Shown: positions 1 to 7,077 of the stretch, one piece after another
Layout: the number at the start of each line of letters is the position of its first letter
How positions within the stretch are numbered: the first letter of the stretch is position 1
Source: Bacteroides sp. CAG:1060
GTDB taxonomy: Bacteria > Bacteroidota > Bacteroidia > Bacteroidales > UBA932
Assembly (NCBI GenBank): GCA_000432655.1
Contig: HF986333.1
Coordinates: 5,858-13,848 of the forward strand
DNA: 7,991 nt
Direction: 5' to 3'
Notes under the pieces: model-generated
Told to the model about the DNA's origin: nothing
Databases searched by the model: none
Seen by the model: the letters and a program-made list of their open reading frames with translations, nothing else
Made by a program: the position numbers and the translations under genes

Positions 1-319
1 GCTCGGTCCTACCACCGCAGGTCGTATGGACCCTTATGTGGATGAATTCCAGGATCATGGAGGAAGCATGGTCATGCTCGCCAAGGGCAACAGAAGTCAG
101 GTAGTTACGGATGCATGCCACAAGCATGGCGGATTCTACCTCGGTTCTATTGGCGGCCCGGCAGCCATTCTTGCACAGAACAATATCAAGTCTATCGAGT
201 GCGTGGAATATCCGGAGCTCGGCATGGAGGCCATCTGGAAGATTCGCGTGGAAGATTTCCCTGCATTCATCCTTGTGGATGACAAGGGCAATGATTTCTT
301 TAAGAAGCTCGGTTTGTGA
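1..319 (+). CDS. Class I (iron-sulfur) fumarate hydratase, C-terminal part
   Basis: This is the 3' end of a cytosolic class I fumarase, which interconverts fumarate and L-malate using a [4Fe-4S] cluster. The reading frame is open from base 2 and ends in TGA at 317-319, giving about 105 visible residues of a protein usually near 540. The segment matches the C-terminal beta domain of E. coli FumA/FumB almost motif for motif: [51 protein letters not shown] and [15 protein letters not shown]. The first Thr and the Arg of TTAGR and the Lys of LAKGNR correspond to the catalytic Thr and the substrate-carboxylate-binding Arg and Lys of class I fumarases. The cluster-binding cysteines lie upstream of the window. 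The protein ends at KKLGL, without the short Cys-containing tail of E. coli FumA. The stop overlaps the next gene by four bases. The family call is very secure. I give no symbol because fumA and fumB type paralogues cannot be told apart from the C-terminus. Confidence 0.97.
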   Translation, partial: LGPTTAGRMDPYVDEFQDHGGSMVMLAKGNRSQVVTDACHKHGGFYLGSIGGPAAILAQNNIKSIECVEYPELGMEAIWKIRVEDFPAFILVDDKGNDFFKKLGL

Positions 320-3300
320 GAAAGTGGCTTAGAATAGCCCTTGCTTCTCTGGTAGGATTGTTTGTGGTGCTGCTTGCGGCATCACAGATGATTCTCAATA
401 CAAAATGGATTACCGATGTGATAGATGAGTTTGCCGTCGAATATGTTGACGGCAAACTTGCCTATTCACGTCCCAAGGTTTCAGTTATCTCTTCTTTTCC
501 GTCGGTACGGGTGCGGCTTGACAGCGTGTCCCTCACATACCCTCATGATCTGTTTCAGAGGGATGACAGGAGAGCGGGAGCTCTTGGCCTGTGCGGCGTA
601 GGGACGGAACTTGACACCTTGGCTGCGTTTGACCACCTTGACCTGAAAGTCAATCCGTTCTCCCTTATCGGACGGAGGTTGAATATCAGAAATGCCAGAC
701 TTGACGGTTTTCGCGCCTATGTGCATGTGTATGATGCTCAGTCTTGCAATCTTGATATTCTGAAACTTGGCTCGGACGAGAAAGAGTCTGACGGCAAGAG
801 CCGCTCCGGAGCGTTTAAACTCTCGGTCGGGCAGCTCGAAATAGGGGGAAACCCCAAGTTTGTCTATGACAACCGCAGTTCCCGCGCCTGCGCCGAAGTA
901 GCTTTCCGCAGTTTTGCTTTCAGTGGGAAGGTGCACCTTGATGACGGTGCTCTCACCTGCCGGAATATCACTTCCATGGTGGATTCCCTGTCGCTGTTTG
1001 CCGAAAACAGGGTGGATACGCTGAATTATTCCCTTCCGGAACTTGTGGTAAGTCAGCCCGGAACCGATGTTTTTGACCTGCATTTATCCTCGGAGGCGCT
1101 GCTCCGATTGCAGGAGTATGGACGTCTGGTTCTGCCTTTTGACTTGTCCGGCAGAGTAAAGATCGCAAAGGGCAGGGAGGCCCTGGATCTGAGTTCTGAC
1201 GGCATCCGGGCTACATTGGCCTATATGCCGCTCTCTCTTGATGGGCAGGCGTCTTTCATGTCTGACAGCGCAGTGGTAAAGGCTGCACTGCGTCTTGAAG
1301 ATTGTCCGCTTGATACGATAAGGAGCAGGTACGCCGAACGCTTTGTGCCTGCATTCCGGGATTTCTCTACTGATGCCAGGATTTCCGCCGATCTTGAGGC
1401 GGACGGGGTATTGTCTGCCGACAGGTTCCCTTCGCTTGAAGCATGCCTTCGCATACCTCATTCACACACAAAGTATTATCCTGAGAACATTGAAGCTGAA
1501 TTGACGGTGGATATAGATGCGGTCATGTCTTCCGATAAAGTCCTGAATGCGGATATACATGAGTTCTGTCTGGTGATTCCGGGAATTGACGTGGATTTGG
1601 ACGGGGAAGCCCTGGATATTCTCGGAGCGGATCCTACGTATATGCTCTCTGCCGATGCCTCAGCTGACATTGGGCAGTTTATGACGATTGTTCCGGAACG
1701 TTTCGGGATTACAAACGCATCCGGAGACGTGCGTCTCAATCTGAGCGCCCGAACCAGAAGGTCCGAACTTATGAGTTATAAGTTCACGGATGCTGATATA
1801 GAGGGAAGGCTGAGAAGCCGCAATCTGGCCGTGTCAATGAATTCGGACAGTCTCAACACCGTGCTTTTCAACAGCGCCATAAACCTTCGTTCCGGAAAGA
1901 CGGGATTTGATTTGAGCGTGGATTTTGACAGCCTTTATTTCAACAACGGGGTGGAACTTATTACCCGTATAAGGAATATCCGGAACGAGGGGCATCTTTC
2001 GAAAACCCTTCTGGGAGGAGAGTTGCTCCCGAAGTTGTCTTTCAGTTCCAAGAGTGAGAGATTGTTCTTTAAGTTCGGCTCCGGACGTTATGGACTCAAC
2101 GGGACTGACTTTGCCGTTTCGGCGCAGAAGATAGTTCCGAAGCCGGAGGTGAAAAAAGAGCGAAAAATGCCTGCTTTCCTGCAGGAGAAGGATTTCGAGA
2201 AGGCGGATGTCGACATATCGCTTGATTCGTCTTTGGTCAAATACCTTCGCAACTGGTCCACAGAGGGCCACATAAAGGCTGACGACGGATACTACTCTTC
2301 CCCGAGCCTGCCTTTGCGTACCAGACTTACCGCTCTGGATGCGTATATGAACGACCGGGAGCTTATGATAGAAGCACTGGGCATCAATTCCGGTACCAGT
2401 GACCTTACCGTCTGCGGCTATGTCAGGGGGCTGAAGAAGTCGCTCATGGGTAAGGATATGCTCAATGTGTATCTTCTTGCGGATTCGCGGCGTATCAATG
2501 CCAATGAGTTCATTTCCGCCATAATGGTCGGCGAGAAGGATTACGGCGATGTATCGGTAGCGGAGGAGATGGATGAAAGCTTTGTGACTGACACGCTTGA
2601 GAATGCCAAGGTCTATGCTAAAGACCTTCCTTTGTTTGTGGTGCCGGGCAATGTGGATTTGACGCTGAAAATGAGCGCGGACAGGATTGATTTCTCTGAT
2701 CCGCATATAGGTCCGGTCACATCCGGTATCAGGATCAAAGACAGGACGATGCAGCTGACAAGCACTGATGTGACTACCGATATCGGTGACATAAATCTGG
2801 ATGCCTTCTATTCCACCAGGACCAAAAGTGACATTTCCACAGGAGTGAATCTGTCGCTGAAAGGGATGCGGGCCAAGGAAATTGTTAGTCTTATCCCTGC
2901 AGTGGATACGCTTATGCCGGCACTGAAGGCATTTGAGGGCAAGCTCGGCCTGGACCTTTCGGTCACGACACAACTCGACACCAACAGAAACGTGCTTGTG
3001 CCTACTCTTGACGGAGTGATGCGCGTTAGAGGTGAAGATCTTAAGATATACAACCAGGGCATGTTCGGAAAGATGACCAGCCGTCTGATATTCGGAAAGC
3101 ATGATGCTCTATCTATTGACAACCTTTCTGCGGATGCCATAGTTCATGACAGCCGGGTGGAGGTATTCCCTTTCATCCTGGGTACGGACAGACTCAAACT
3201 TGCGCTGCGTGGCACGCAGAATTTCGACAAGAGCATGTATTATCATGTGTCCGTGCTGAAGTCTCCGGTGCTGGTGAGGTTCGGGGTGAACGTGTATGGT

Positions 3301-3768
3301 ACTACCGATAATTGGCATCTTTCTCTCGGCAGGGCCAAATACCGGGACGGACATATCCCGTCATACACCAAGCAGCTGGATACTGTCCAGATCAATCTGT
3401 CCAAGTCCATCAGAAATATCTTCAAGCGTGGAGTCGGCGCAGTCATGCGTCATAACGGAAGTGCGCTCAATGACATTGAGGAGCGCAGCCGCAAGCTTGA
3501 CCCAATGAGCAGGAATAATGAAGAACTCAATGAGATGGAGATGGATGAATATGCGGATATGATAGGCGATTTCGTCTGCGAACAGGAGATGATTGATCAG
3601 AGTGAAGCCATTGAGAAGGAAGTCAATGAGGCTCTGGCTTCAAGTGCGATGAATATGGACGATTTCTACAAGCAGTATGAAGATTCGATATACGACCGCC
3701 GGATTCATCGGAAGATGGAACGGGCCAAGCGTCGGGATGCACGTAAAGCTGCGCGACTCGGATATTGA
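316..3768 (+). CDS. Large AsmA-like inner-membrane-anchored envelope protein
   Basis: This 1150-residue protein has a short basic N-terminus, one transmembrane helix at about residues 6-27 and a long beta-rich periplasmic body. The body has the repetitive pattern of AsmA/TamB/YhdP proteins. After the helix comes the typical AsmA N-terminal stretch ([20 protein letters not shown], about 55-75). The C-terminal AsmA region at about 790-1010 includes [32 protein letters not shown] and a final strand-rich segment. A basic Pro/Lys linker at 608-619 splits the body in two. The last 130 residues are charged and probably helical, acidic then basic. Known relatives (TamB, YhdP, YdbH) are thought to form hydrophobic grooves that carry phospholipid from inner to outer membrane; applying that role here is inference. 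The GTG start at 316 is chosen because an in-frame TAA sits at 301-303 and the next Met (residue 25) would destroy the membrane anchor. No strong ribosome-binding site is visible, so translation may be coupled to the fumarase. Confidence 0.9.
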   Translation: MRKWLRIALASLVGLFVVLLAASQMILNTKWITDVIDEFAVEYVDGKLAYSRPKVSVISSFPSVRVRLDSVSLTYPHDLFQRDDRRAGALGLCGVGTELDTLAAFDHLDLKVNPFSLIGRRLNIRNARLDGFRAYVHVYDAQSCNLDILKLGSDEKESDGKSRSGAFKLSVGQLEIGGNPKFVYDNRSSRACAEVAFRSFAFSGKVHLDDGALTCRNITSMVDSLSLFAENRVDTLNYSLPELVVSQPGTDVFDLHLSSEALLRLQEYGRLVLPFDLSGRVKIAKGREALDLSSDGIRATLAYMPLSLDGQASFMSDSAVVKAALRLEDCPLDTIRSRYAERFVPAFRDFSTDARISADLEADGVLSADRFPSLEACLRIPHSHTKYYPENIEAELTVDIDAVMSSDKVLNADIHEFCLVIPGIDVDLDGEALDILGADPTYMLSADASADIGQFMTIVPERFGITNASGDVRLNLSARTRRSELMSYKFTDADIEGRLRSRNLAVSMNSDSLNTVLFNSAINLRSGKTGFDLSVDFDSLYFNNGVELITRIRNIRNEGHLSKTLLGGELLPKLSFSSKSERLFFKFGSGRYGLNGTDFAVSAQKIVPKPEVKKERKMPAFLQEKDFEKADVDISLDSSLVKYLRNWSTEGHIKADDGYYSSPSLPLRTRLTALDAYMNDRELMIEALGINSGTSDLTVCGYVRGLKKSLMGKDMLNVYLLADSRRINANEFISAIMVGEKDYGDVSVAEEMDESFVTDTLENAKVYAKDLPLFVVPGNVDLTLKMSADRIDFSDPHIGPVTSGIRIKDRTMQLTSTDVTTDIGDINLDAFYSTRTKSDISTGVNLSLKGMRAKEIVSLIPAVDTLMPALKAFEGKLGLDLSVTTQLDTNRNVLVPTLDGVMRVRGEDLKIYNQGMFGKMTSRLIFGKHDALSIDNLSADAIVHDSRVEVFPFILGTDRLKLALRGTQNFDKSMYYHVSVLKSPVLVRFGVNVYGTTDNWHLSLGRAKYRDGHIPSYTKQLDTVQINLSKSIRNIFKRGVGAVMRHNGSALNDIEERSRKLDPMSRNNEELNEMEMDEYADMIGDFVCEQEMIDQSEAIEKEVNEALASSAMNMDDFYKQYEDSIYDRRIHRKMERAKRRDARKAARLGY

Positions 3769-3792
3769 CAACCAATTCTAAACAATTCATAT

Positions 3793-4275
3793 ATGGGTAA
3801 TATTACAGAAAAGGATAAATTATTTATCAATCAGGCGATTGATCTCGCCACTGAGAATGTTCGCAATGGTGGGGGACCTTTCGGTGCCGTCATCGTAAAG
3901 GATGGTGAAGTCATAGCTACTGGAGTCAATCGTGTGACTTCCAATGCTGACCCTACCGCACATGCTGAAGTGCAGGCTATAAGAAGCGCCTGTGCCAAGT
4001 TGGGCCATTTTGAGCTTAAAGGATGCGTGCTGTACACCTCCTGCGAGCCTTGTCCAATGTGTCTTGGTGCCATTTACTGGGCTCGTCTGGACCGTGTGGT
4101 CTATGCCGGGACTCAGACTGATGCGGCTGAGGCCGGATTTGACGATTCGTTCATTTACAAGGAAATAGCCCTTCCGATGTCATCGAGAAGCATTCCGTTC
4201 AGATGGGATGACGATATCAAGCGTCTTGAGCCGTTTGACGAGTGGCGTCTCAAATCTGACAAGGTGGAGTATTGA
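3793..4275 (+). CDS. guaD: Guanine deaminase, cytidine deaminase-like zinc enzyme
   Basis: This cytosolic zinc enzyme most likely converts guanine to xanthine and ammonia. At 160 residues it is the size of Bacillus subtilis GuaD (156) and shares its signatures throughout: GGPFGAVIVKDG (27-38), DPTAHAEVQAIR (53-64), YTSCEPCPMCLGAIYWAR (81-98) and TDAAEAGFDDSFIYKEI (109-125). The zinc ligands are His57, Cys87 and Cys90, and the proton shuttle is Glu59. Asn46, Asp118 and the C-terminal Tyr160 sit at a constant offset of four from Asn42, Asp114 and Tyr156 of the Bacillus enzyme. In that enzyme the terminal Tyr reaches into the partner's site in a domain-swapped dimer. The specific TDAAEAGFDD motif and the terminal Tyr argue against the tRNA adenosine deaminase TadA. 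The gene starts 24 bp after the AsmA-like gene with an AT-rich leader and no promoter match, so it is probably in the same transcript. It ends just before a strong hairpin. Confidence 0.93.
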   Translation: MGNITEKDKLFINQAIDLATENVRNGGGPFGAVIVKDGEVIATGVNRVTSNADPTAHAEVQAIRSACAKLGHFELKGCVLYTSCEPCPMCLGAIYWARLDRVVYAGTQTDAAEAGFDDSFIYKEIALPMSSRSIPFRWDDDIKRLEPFDEWRLKSDKVEY

Positions 4276-4294
4276 TGAGCGTCAATTGAATGAT

Positions 4295-4331
4295 AAAAGC
4301 CCGGATGAAAGTTGATTTCACCCGGGCTTTT
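4295..4331. terminator. Bidirectional intrinsic terminator between convergent genes
   Basis: A perfect 10-bp outer stem pairs AAAAGCCCGG (4295-4304) with CCGGGCTTTT (4322-4331). It continues after one A/C mismatch into a 5-bp inner stem, TGAAA (4306-4310) with TTTCA (4316-4320), around a 5-nt loop. The stem ends in T runs on both strands. It lies 20 bp after the guanine deaminase stop and 21 bp after the stop of the convergent esterase gene, so one element can end both transcripts. No calculated folding energy is available here. Confidence 0.9.
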
Positions 4332-4351
4332 GCCTGTATTATTTCAAAATG

Positions 4352-5797
4352 TTATGGCTTGATAGGCTGTCCCATCTCTGAATTCTCTACATCTGCTGCG
4401 TCAAGCTTGAAGAGCATGAATGAAGGAGTTGCAGAGGTGTAAGGTGTCCAGACGCCTCCGTCAGGTCCGTTAGGATCGCTGTACTTGGCGAAGTTGGTCC
4501 ATGCAGAAAGCATCTTCTCCGAGAGATCCCAGTCGCCCTTTGTCCAAGGTCTCCAGCAGTGCTTGAGAGACTTGAATACGAACCAGAGGTCTGAAGAGTG
4601 GAAGGCGCCCTTGAGACGGGCGGTAACCTCAGGATGTGAGCCGTCATCAGGAAGAGGACGTGCAAATTCGTATGCCCAGCATTTGGCACCCTTGCTTTCG
4701 CGATCAAGCGCGAATGCTGCCACTCCCGGAGCCATGTTGCCCATATCGTTGAGTGTGTATCCTATCATATAAGGTACATCTGCCAATGTTCCGCTTACTG
4801 CTGCGTCATCGAAGCTCTTGAGGCATACATGTCCGTCCACAACAGGAGAGCCTGTCATGTAGGCACGCTTTCCGGAAGCAGCGTTATAGATAGTGGAAAG
4901 GGCATATACGGTCTCTGTGCCGGCAGCTCTCATTTTCTTGAGGTCGGTAAGTCCTGCCCAGTCGAAAATCTCTTTACTCTGCTGCTCTGACTGAGCGAGG
5001 GTCATGCTGACTCTTCCTCTTGAAGAGGCTCTTCCGTCAGGAACGGTGATTCCACCTGCGCTCATGATGATTGCCTTGTGGAACTTGCCGCGGGCAAGAG
5101 GGGACTCGCAAAGGGTCTTTACGCTTCCACCGCCGGCGCTCTGTCCGAAGATGGTCACATTGTCAGGGTCTCCACCGAACTGGGCGATGTTCTTCTGAAT
5201 CCAGTTGAGGGCTTCAATCTGGTCAAGAATACCGTAGTTTCCGGATACTCCGTCAGGACTCTCGGCAGAAAGTTCCGGATGTGTGAGGAATCCGAATACG
5301 CCGAGACGATAGTTGAACGTAACGAGAACTACATCCTTGGATGCCCATTCCTGTCCGTCAAACTCAGGTTCTGAACCCCAGCCTTCGCGGTATCCGCCAC
5401 CATGAATCCAAAGCGCTACAGGAAGTTTCTTATCTACCTGTCCCGGAGCCTTGGTGTAAACGTTGAGGTAAAGGCAATCTTCGCTGTAAGGCGCTTCGTC
5501 ACCATAGCCCCATTCTGTAGTGTATCCTCCAGGGTAGTGAACAGCCTGATATCCCGGATGTCCGAAAGAATCGGCCATAAGAACGCCCTTCCAAGGAACT
5601 ACCGGCTGAGGAGCTTTCCATCTCAACTCACCGATAGGTGGAGCGGCATAAGGGATACCCTTATAGGCATAGACTCCCGGATTGTCGCAAAGGACACCCT
5701 GCACCTGACCTCCTTCAATGGTCAGCACCGGACTGGCAGGCTTTGATGTGCAGGCGAACAATGCGAGCACAGACAAGAGCAAAATGGTCTTTTTCAT
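4352..5797 (-). CDS. Type-B carboxylesterase, predicted lipoprotein
   Basis: This is a serine hydrolase of the alpha/beta fold, carboxylesterase type-B (para-nitrobenzyl esterase) family, that cleaves carboxylic ester bonds. It has 481 residues. The N-terminus is a lipoprotein signal with lipobox LFAC, so Cys16 should be lipidated and the enzyme held in the envelope, probably at the outer membrane. Visible motifs are YKGIPYAAPP (45-54), EDCLYLNVY (106-114), the oxyanion-hole HGGGY (132-136) and the nucleophile elbow GQSAG (218-222), which fits the type-B serine signature. The likely triad is Ser220, Asp351 (in GYTLNDMG) and His400 (in AFHSSDLWFVF); the acid is Asp rather than the more common Glu. 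The C-terminal WTNFAKYSDPNGP (433-445) is also typical of the family. The acid-to-His stretch is about 40 residues shorter than in B. subtilis PnbA. The gene follows the amide hydrolase by 43 bp on the same strand. The physiological substrate is not evident; acyl, acetyl or feruloyl esters are all possible. Confidence 0.93.
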   Translation of the reverse strand: MKKTILLLSVLALFACTSKPASPVLTIEGGQVQGVLCDNPGVYAYKGIPYAAPPIGELRWKAPQPVVPWKGVLMADSFGHPGYQAVHYPGGYTTEWGYGDEAPYSEDCLYLNVYTKAPGQVDKKLPVALWIHGGGYREGWGSEPEFDGQEWASKDVVLVTFNYRLGVFGFLTHPELSAESPDGVSGNYGILDQIEALNWIQKNIAQFGGDPDNVTIFGQSAGGGSVKTLCESPLARGKFHKAIIMSAGGITVPDGRASSRGRVSMTLAQSEQQSKEIFDWAGLTDLKKMRAAGTETVYALSTIYNAASGKRAYMTGSPVVDGHVCLKSFDDAAVSGTLADVPYMIGYTLNDMGNMAPGVAAFALDRESKGAKCWAYEFARPLPDDGSHPEVTARLKGAFHSSDLWFVFKSLKHCWRPWTKGDWDLSEKMLSAWTNFAKYSDPNGPDGGVWTPYTSATPSFMLFKLDAADVENSEMGQPIKP

Positions 5798-5817
5798 AAA
5801 TGAAATGTTTTAGCACT

Positions 5818-5825
5818 CAAATGTA
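5818..5825 (-). promoter_or_regulatory. Possible -7 promoter element in front of the esterase gene
   Basis: On the minus strand the 43-bp gap reads TACATTTG, an exact match to the Bacteroidota -7 element TAnnTTTG, ending 20 nt before the esterase ATG. No TTTG or TTG lies at the expected -33 distance, which would fall inside the end of the upstream gene. It could be a weak internal promoter giving a very short leader, or chance in AT-rich DNA. The gap shows no terminator hairpin, so read-through from the upstream gene is expected in either case. Confidence 0.35.
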
Positions 5826-5840
5826 GCGAAAAAGATATTA

Positions 5841-6923
5841 CTATTGTGGGTTGACCATTACAATTTTTTCTCTTGGGCTATCATCCAGCGGGCGGCATAC
5901 GAATTTTGCCTTGCTGAAGTCTATTGCCGACAAGTCGATACAGCGGATGTTGCTGTTGTGCATGGTGCGCCAGTAGATTTTCCGTCCGATCAAATCCGAG
6001 GCCGCCGTGTATTGCGTGGCGCTCGGAATTTCAGGCTGCTGCTCTCCCGGGGCGTATTGGCTTCCAACCGGAATATCGAAATTGTTGAGAATATGGAAGG
6101 CCTGGATGACAGTGTCATCTGCGTTCTCCTTTACAGGAGCGCTGCACTGGAAAAATGCCGCACGGATAAACCTTGACGGCGGGGTGAAATCGCCCGGAAG
6201 TCCAAGAAGTCCGGTACCTCCTCCGATAGCCTTCATGTCGAGGCGCCCAAGCTGCCTTTCGGAGATTTTGCCGGAATTGAGATTGATGTAGTTGTTGAGA
6301 TTGGTAAGATGCCAGTCCAGCGAAGGAGAGTTGGTGAGAACGCCCAGCTCATTTTCGTAGAAAATGCATTTCTGGTCTATTATCTCAAGTACAATCTGAC
6401 GTCCGCTCTCCTCTGTGAATCTCCAGTGTATGGTGGATGCGCGCGGGTCGATAGGGTGTATCTTGATACTGCTTACGGCTTCCTTTACTTCATCCACTGT
6501 GGCACATGTCCCAAGGATATATGAGACGAGCTGCAGGTCGGCCATGCTTCTGGAAGCGTTTTCCTTGCTGTAAGGCTCATATTCGCCATATTCCGGGAAA
6601 TAGAACAGACCTGCTGACAAGCCTTTTTCGTTGAGGCCTTCCGTGACGAAGTCGGACTGCTCCACGGCGAGCCCCACATACCCGTATTTGGTCTTGAAAC
6701 GCATGCCCGTAGCTCCGTCCGGAGTCATGGACTGACTTGTATATCCGCGGGGTACCACGACATAAAGGGAATTCATGTCACTTGCCGCCCATTCAATGGT
6801 GCGGGCTGTTACAGTATTCCCTTTTGCGGTCCTGAGGGTAATTCCCGTGCACGCAAAAGAGAGCTGTGCTGCTGCCAAGGCTGTCGCTGCGACTGCCATT
6901 ATGGCAATAATATTCTTTTTCAT
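5841..6923 (-). CDS. Exported choloylglycine hydrolase / penicillin V acylase family amide hydrolase
   Basis: This 360-residue Ntn hydrolase belongs to the linear amide C-N hydrolase family, which includes bile salt hydrolases (amino-acid-conjugated bile acids) and penicillin V acylases. A signal peptide covers residues 1-24, and cleavage at SFA/C would expose Cys25, the N-terminal nucleophile of CTGITL. Against Clostridium perfringens bile salt hydrolase, with an offset of 23, Cys25 matches Cys2, Arg41 matches Arg18, Asn198 (LTNSP) matches Asn175 and Arg251 (TPPSRFIRAAF) matches Arg228. Glu44 stands where that enzyme has Asp21. Tyr108 (LFYFPEY) stands where bile salt hydrolases have Asn82 and penicillin V acylases have Tyr. 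EGLNEKGLSAGL (95-106) is also typical. The site is therefore intact but closer to a PVA-like or general N-acyl amide hydrolase, so I do not call it bsh. It is probably periplasmic and read as the first gene of a pair with the esterase. No good TAnnTTTG element was found upstream of it. Confidence 0.9.
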   Translation of the reverse strand: MKKNIIAIMAVAATALAAAQLSFACTGITLRTAKGNTVTARTIEWAASDMNSLYVVVPRGYTSQSMTPDGATGMRFKTKYGYVGLAVEQSDFVTEGLNEKGLSAGLFYFPEYGEYEPYSKENASRSMADLQLVSYILGTCATVDEVKEAVSSIKIHPIDPRASTIHWRFTEESGRQIVLEIIDQKCIFYENELGVLTNSPSLDWHLTNLNNYINLNSGKISERQLGRLDMKAIGGGTGLLGLPGDFTPPSRFIRAAFFQCSAPVKENADDTVIQAFHILNNFDIPVGSQYAPGEQQPEIPSATQYTAASDLIGRKIYWRTMHNSNIRCIDLSAIDFSKAKFVCRPLDDSPREKIVMVNPQ

Positions 6924-6935
6924 AATTGATTATTA

Positions 6936-6948
6936 GTGATTTAGTCAC
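6936..6948. repeat. Short inverted repeat GTGA-N5-TCAC before the amide hydrolase gene
   Basis: GTGA (6936-6939) and TCAC (6945-6948) form four-base arms around five bases, 12 bp upstream of the minus-strand start codon at 6923. It would lie in the 5' leader of that transcript. Arms this short can arise by chance. It resembles a Crp-type half-site pair but has a spacer of five instead of six. Confidence 0.2.
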
Positions 6949-7027
6949 CTTATGCTACTATCGGCAAGTTTCGTTCCAGTAATTTTCTGTCAGCGCTCGG
7001 GCTATGTGGATGTAAGAAAAATCAAAC

Positions 7028-7042
7028 AAATTGTTACAATTT
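7028..7042. promoter_or_regulatory. Operator-like 15-bp palindrome upstream of the transporter
   Basis: AAATTGT (7028-7034), a single T, then ACAATTT (7036-7042) is a perfect inverted repeat with seven-base arms. It abuts and overlaps by one base the TTTG at 7042-7045 that may be the -33 element. The same half-site recurs in direct orientation as CAAATTGT at 7077-7084, exactly 50 bp from CAAATTGT at 7027-7034, placed at the expected transcription start. This arrangement suits a dimeric regulator, but no regulator gene is in view and the DNA here is AT-rich. Confidence 0.45.
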
Positions 7043-7077
7043 TTGGTGAATTATCCGGGTGGTCTTGGTATATTTGC
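7042..7077 (+). promoter_or_regulatory. Bacteroidota-type promoter for the GPH transporter
   Basis: TATATTTGC at 7069-7077 is an exact match to the -7 consensus TAnnTTTG with the favoured following pyrimidine. TTTG at 7042-7045 is the best -33 candidate; the 23-bp gap between them is slightly longer than usual. Transcription would begin near 7083-7086, leaving a leader of about 30 nt before the ATG at 7114. Confidence 0.6.

Noticed and set aside
481..1461. Further minus-strand open frames (481-1083, 1084-1461) under the AsmA-like gene
   Set aside because: They are antisense to the same gene, have no recognisable motif and lack promoter or start context.
1834..3102. Minus-strand open frame of 422 codons inside the AsmA-like gene
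   Set aside because: It lies wholly antisense to a well-supported gene and its translation is rich in His, Arg and Gln with no domain, signal or membrane segment. Long antisense frames are common when the coding strand has few TTA, CTA or TCA triplets in the matching frame.
3793..4275. tRNA adenosine deaminase (tadA)
   Set aside because: The HAE and PCxxC motifs are shared, but TDAAEAGFDDSF and the terminal Tyr at GuaD positions fit guanine deaminase better.
5078..5746. Plus-strand open frames opposite the esterase (5078-5374, 5402-5746)
   Set aside because: They are shadows of the esterase reading frame, whose complete set of catalytic motifs makes that gene certain.
4352..5797. Esterase as a pseudogene because of its short acid-to-His segment
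   Set aside because: The frame is continuous, and the signal peptide, nucleophile elbow, likely acid, His and C-terminal family motif are all present in order. A compact subfamily is a better explanation.
6849..6860. Amide hydrolase as a lipoprotein (SFAC before Cys25)
   Set aside because: The -3 position is Ser and -2 is Phe, a poor lipobox. The Cys is needed with a free amino group as the Ntn nucleophile.
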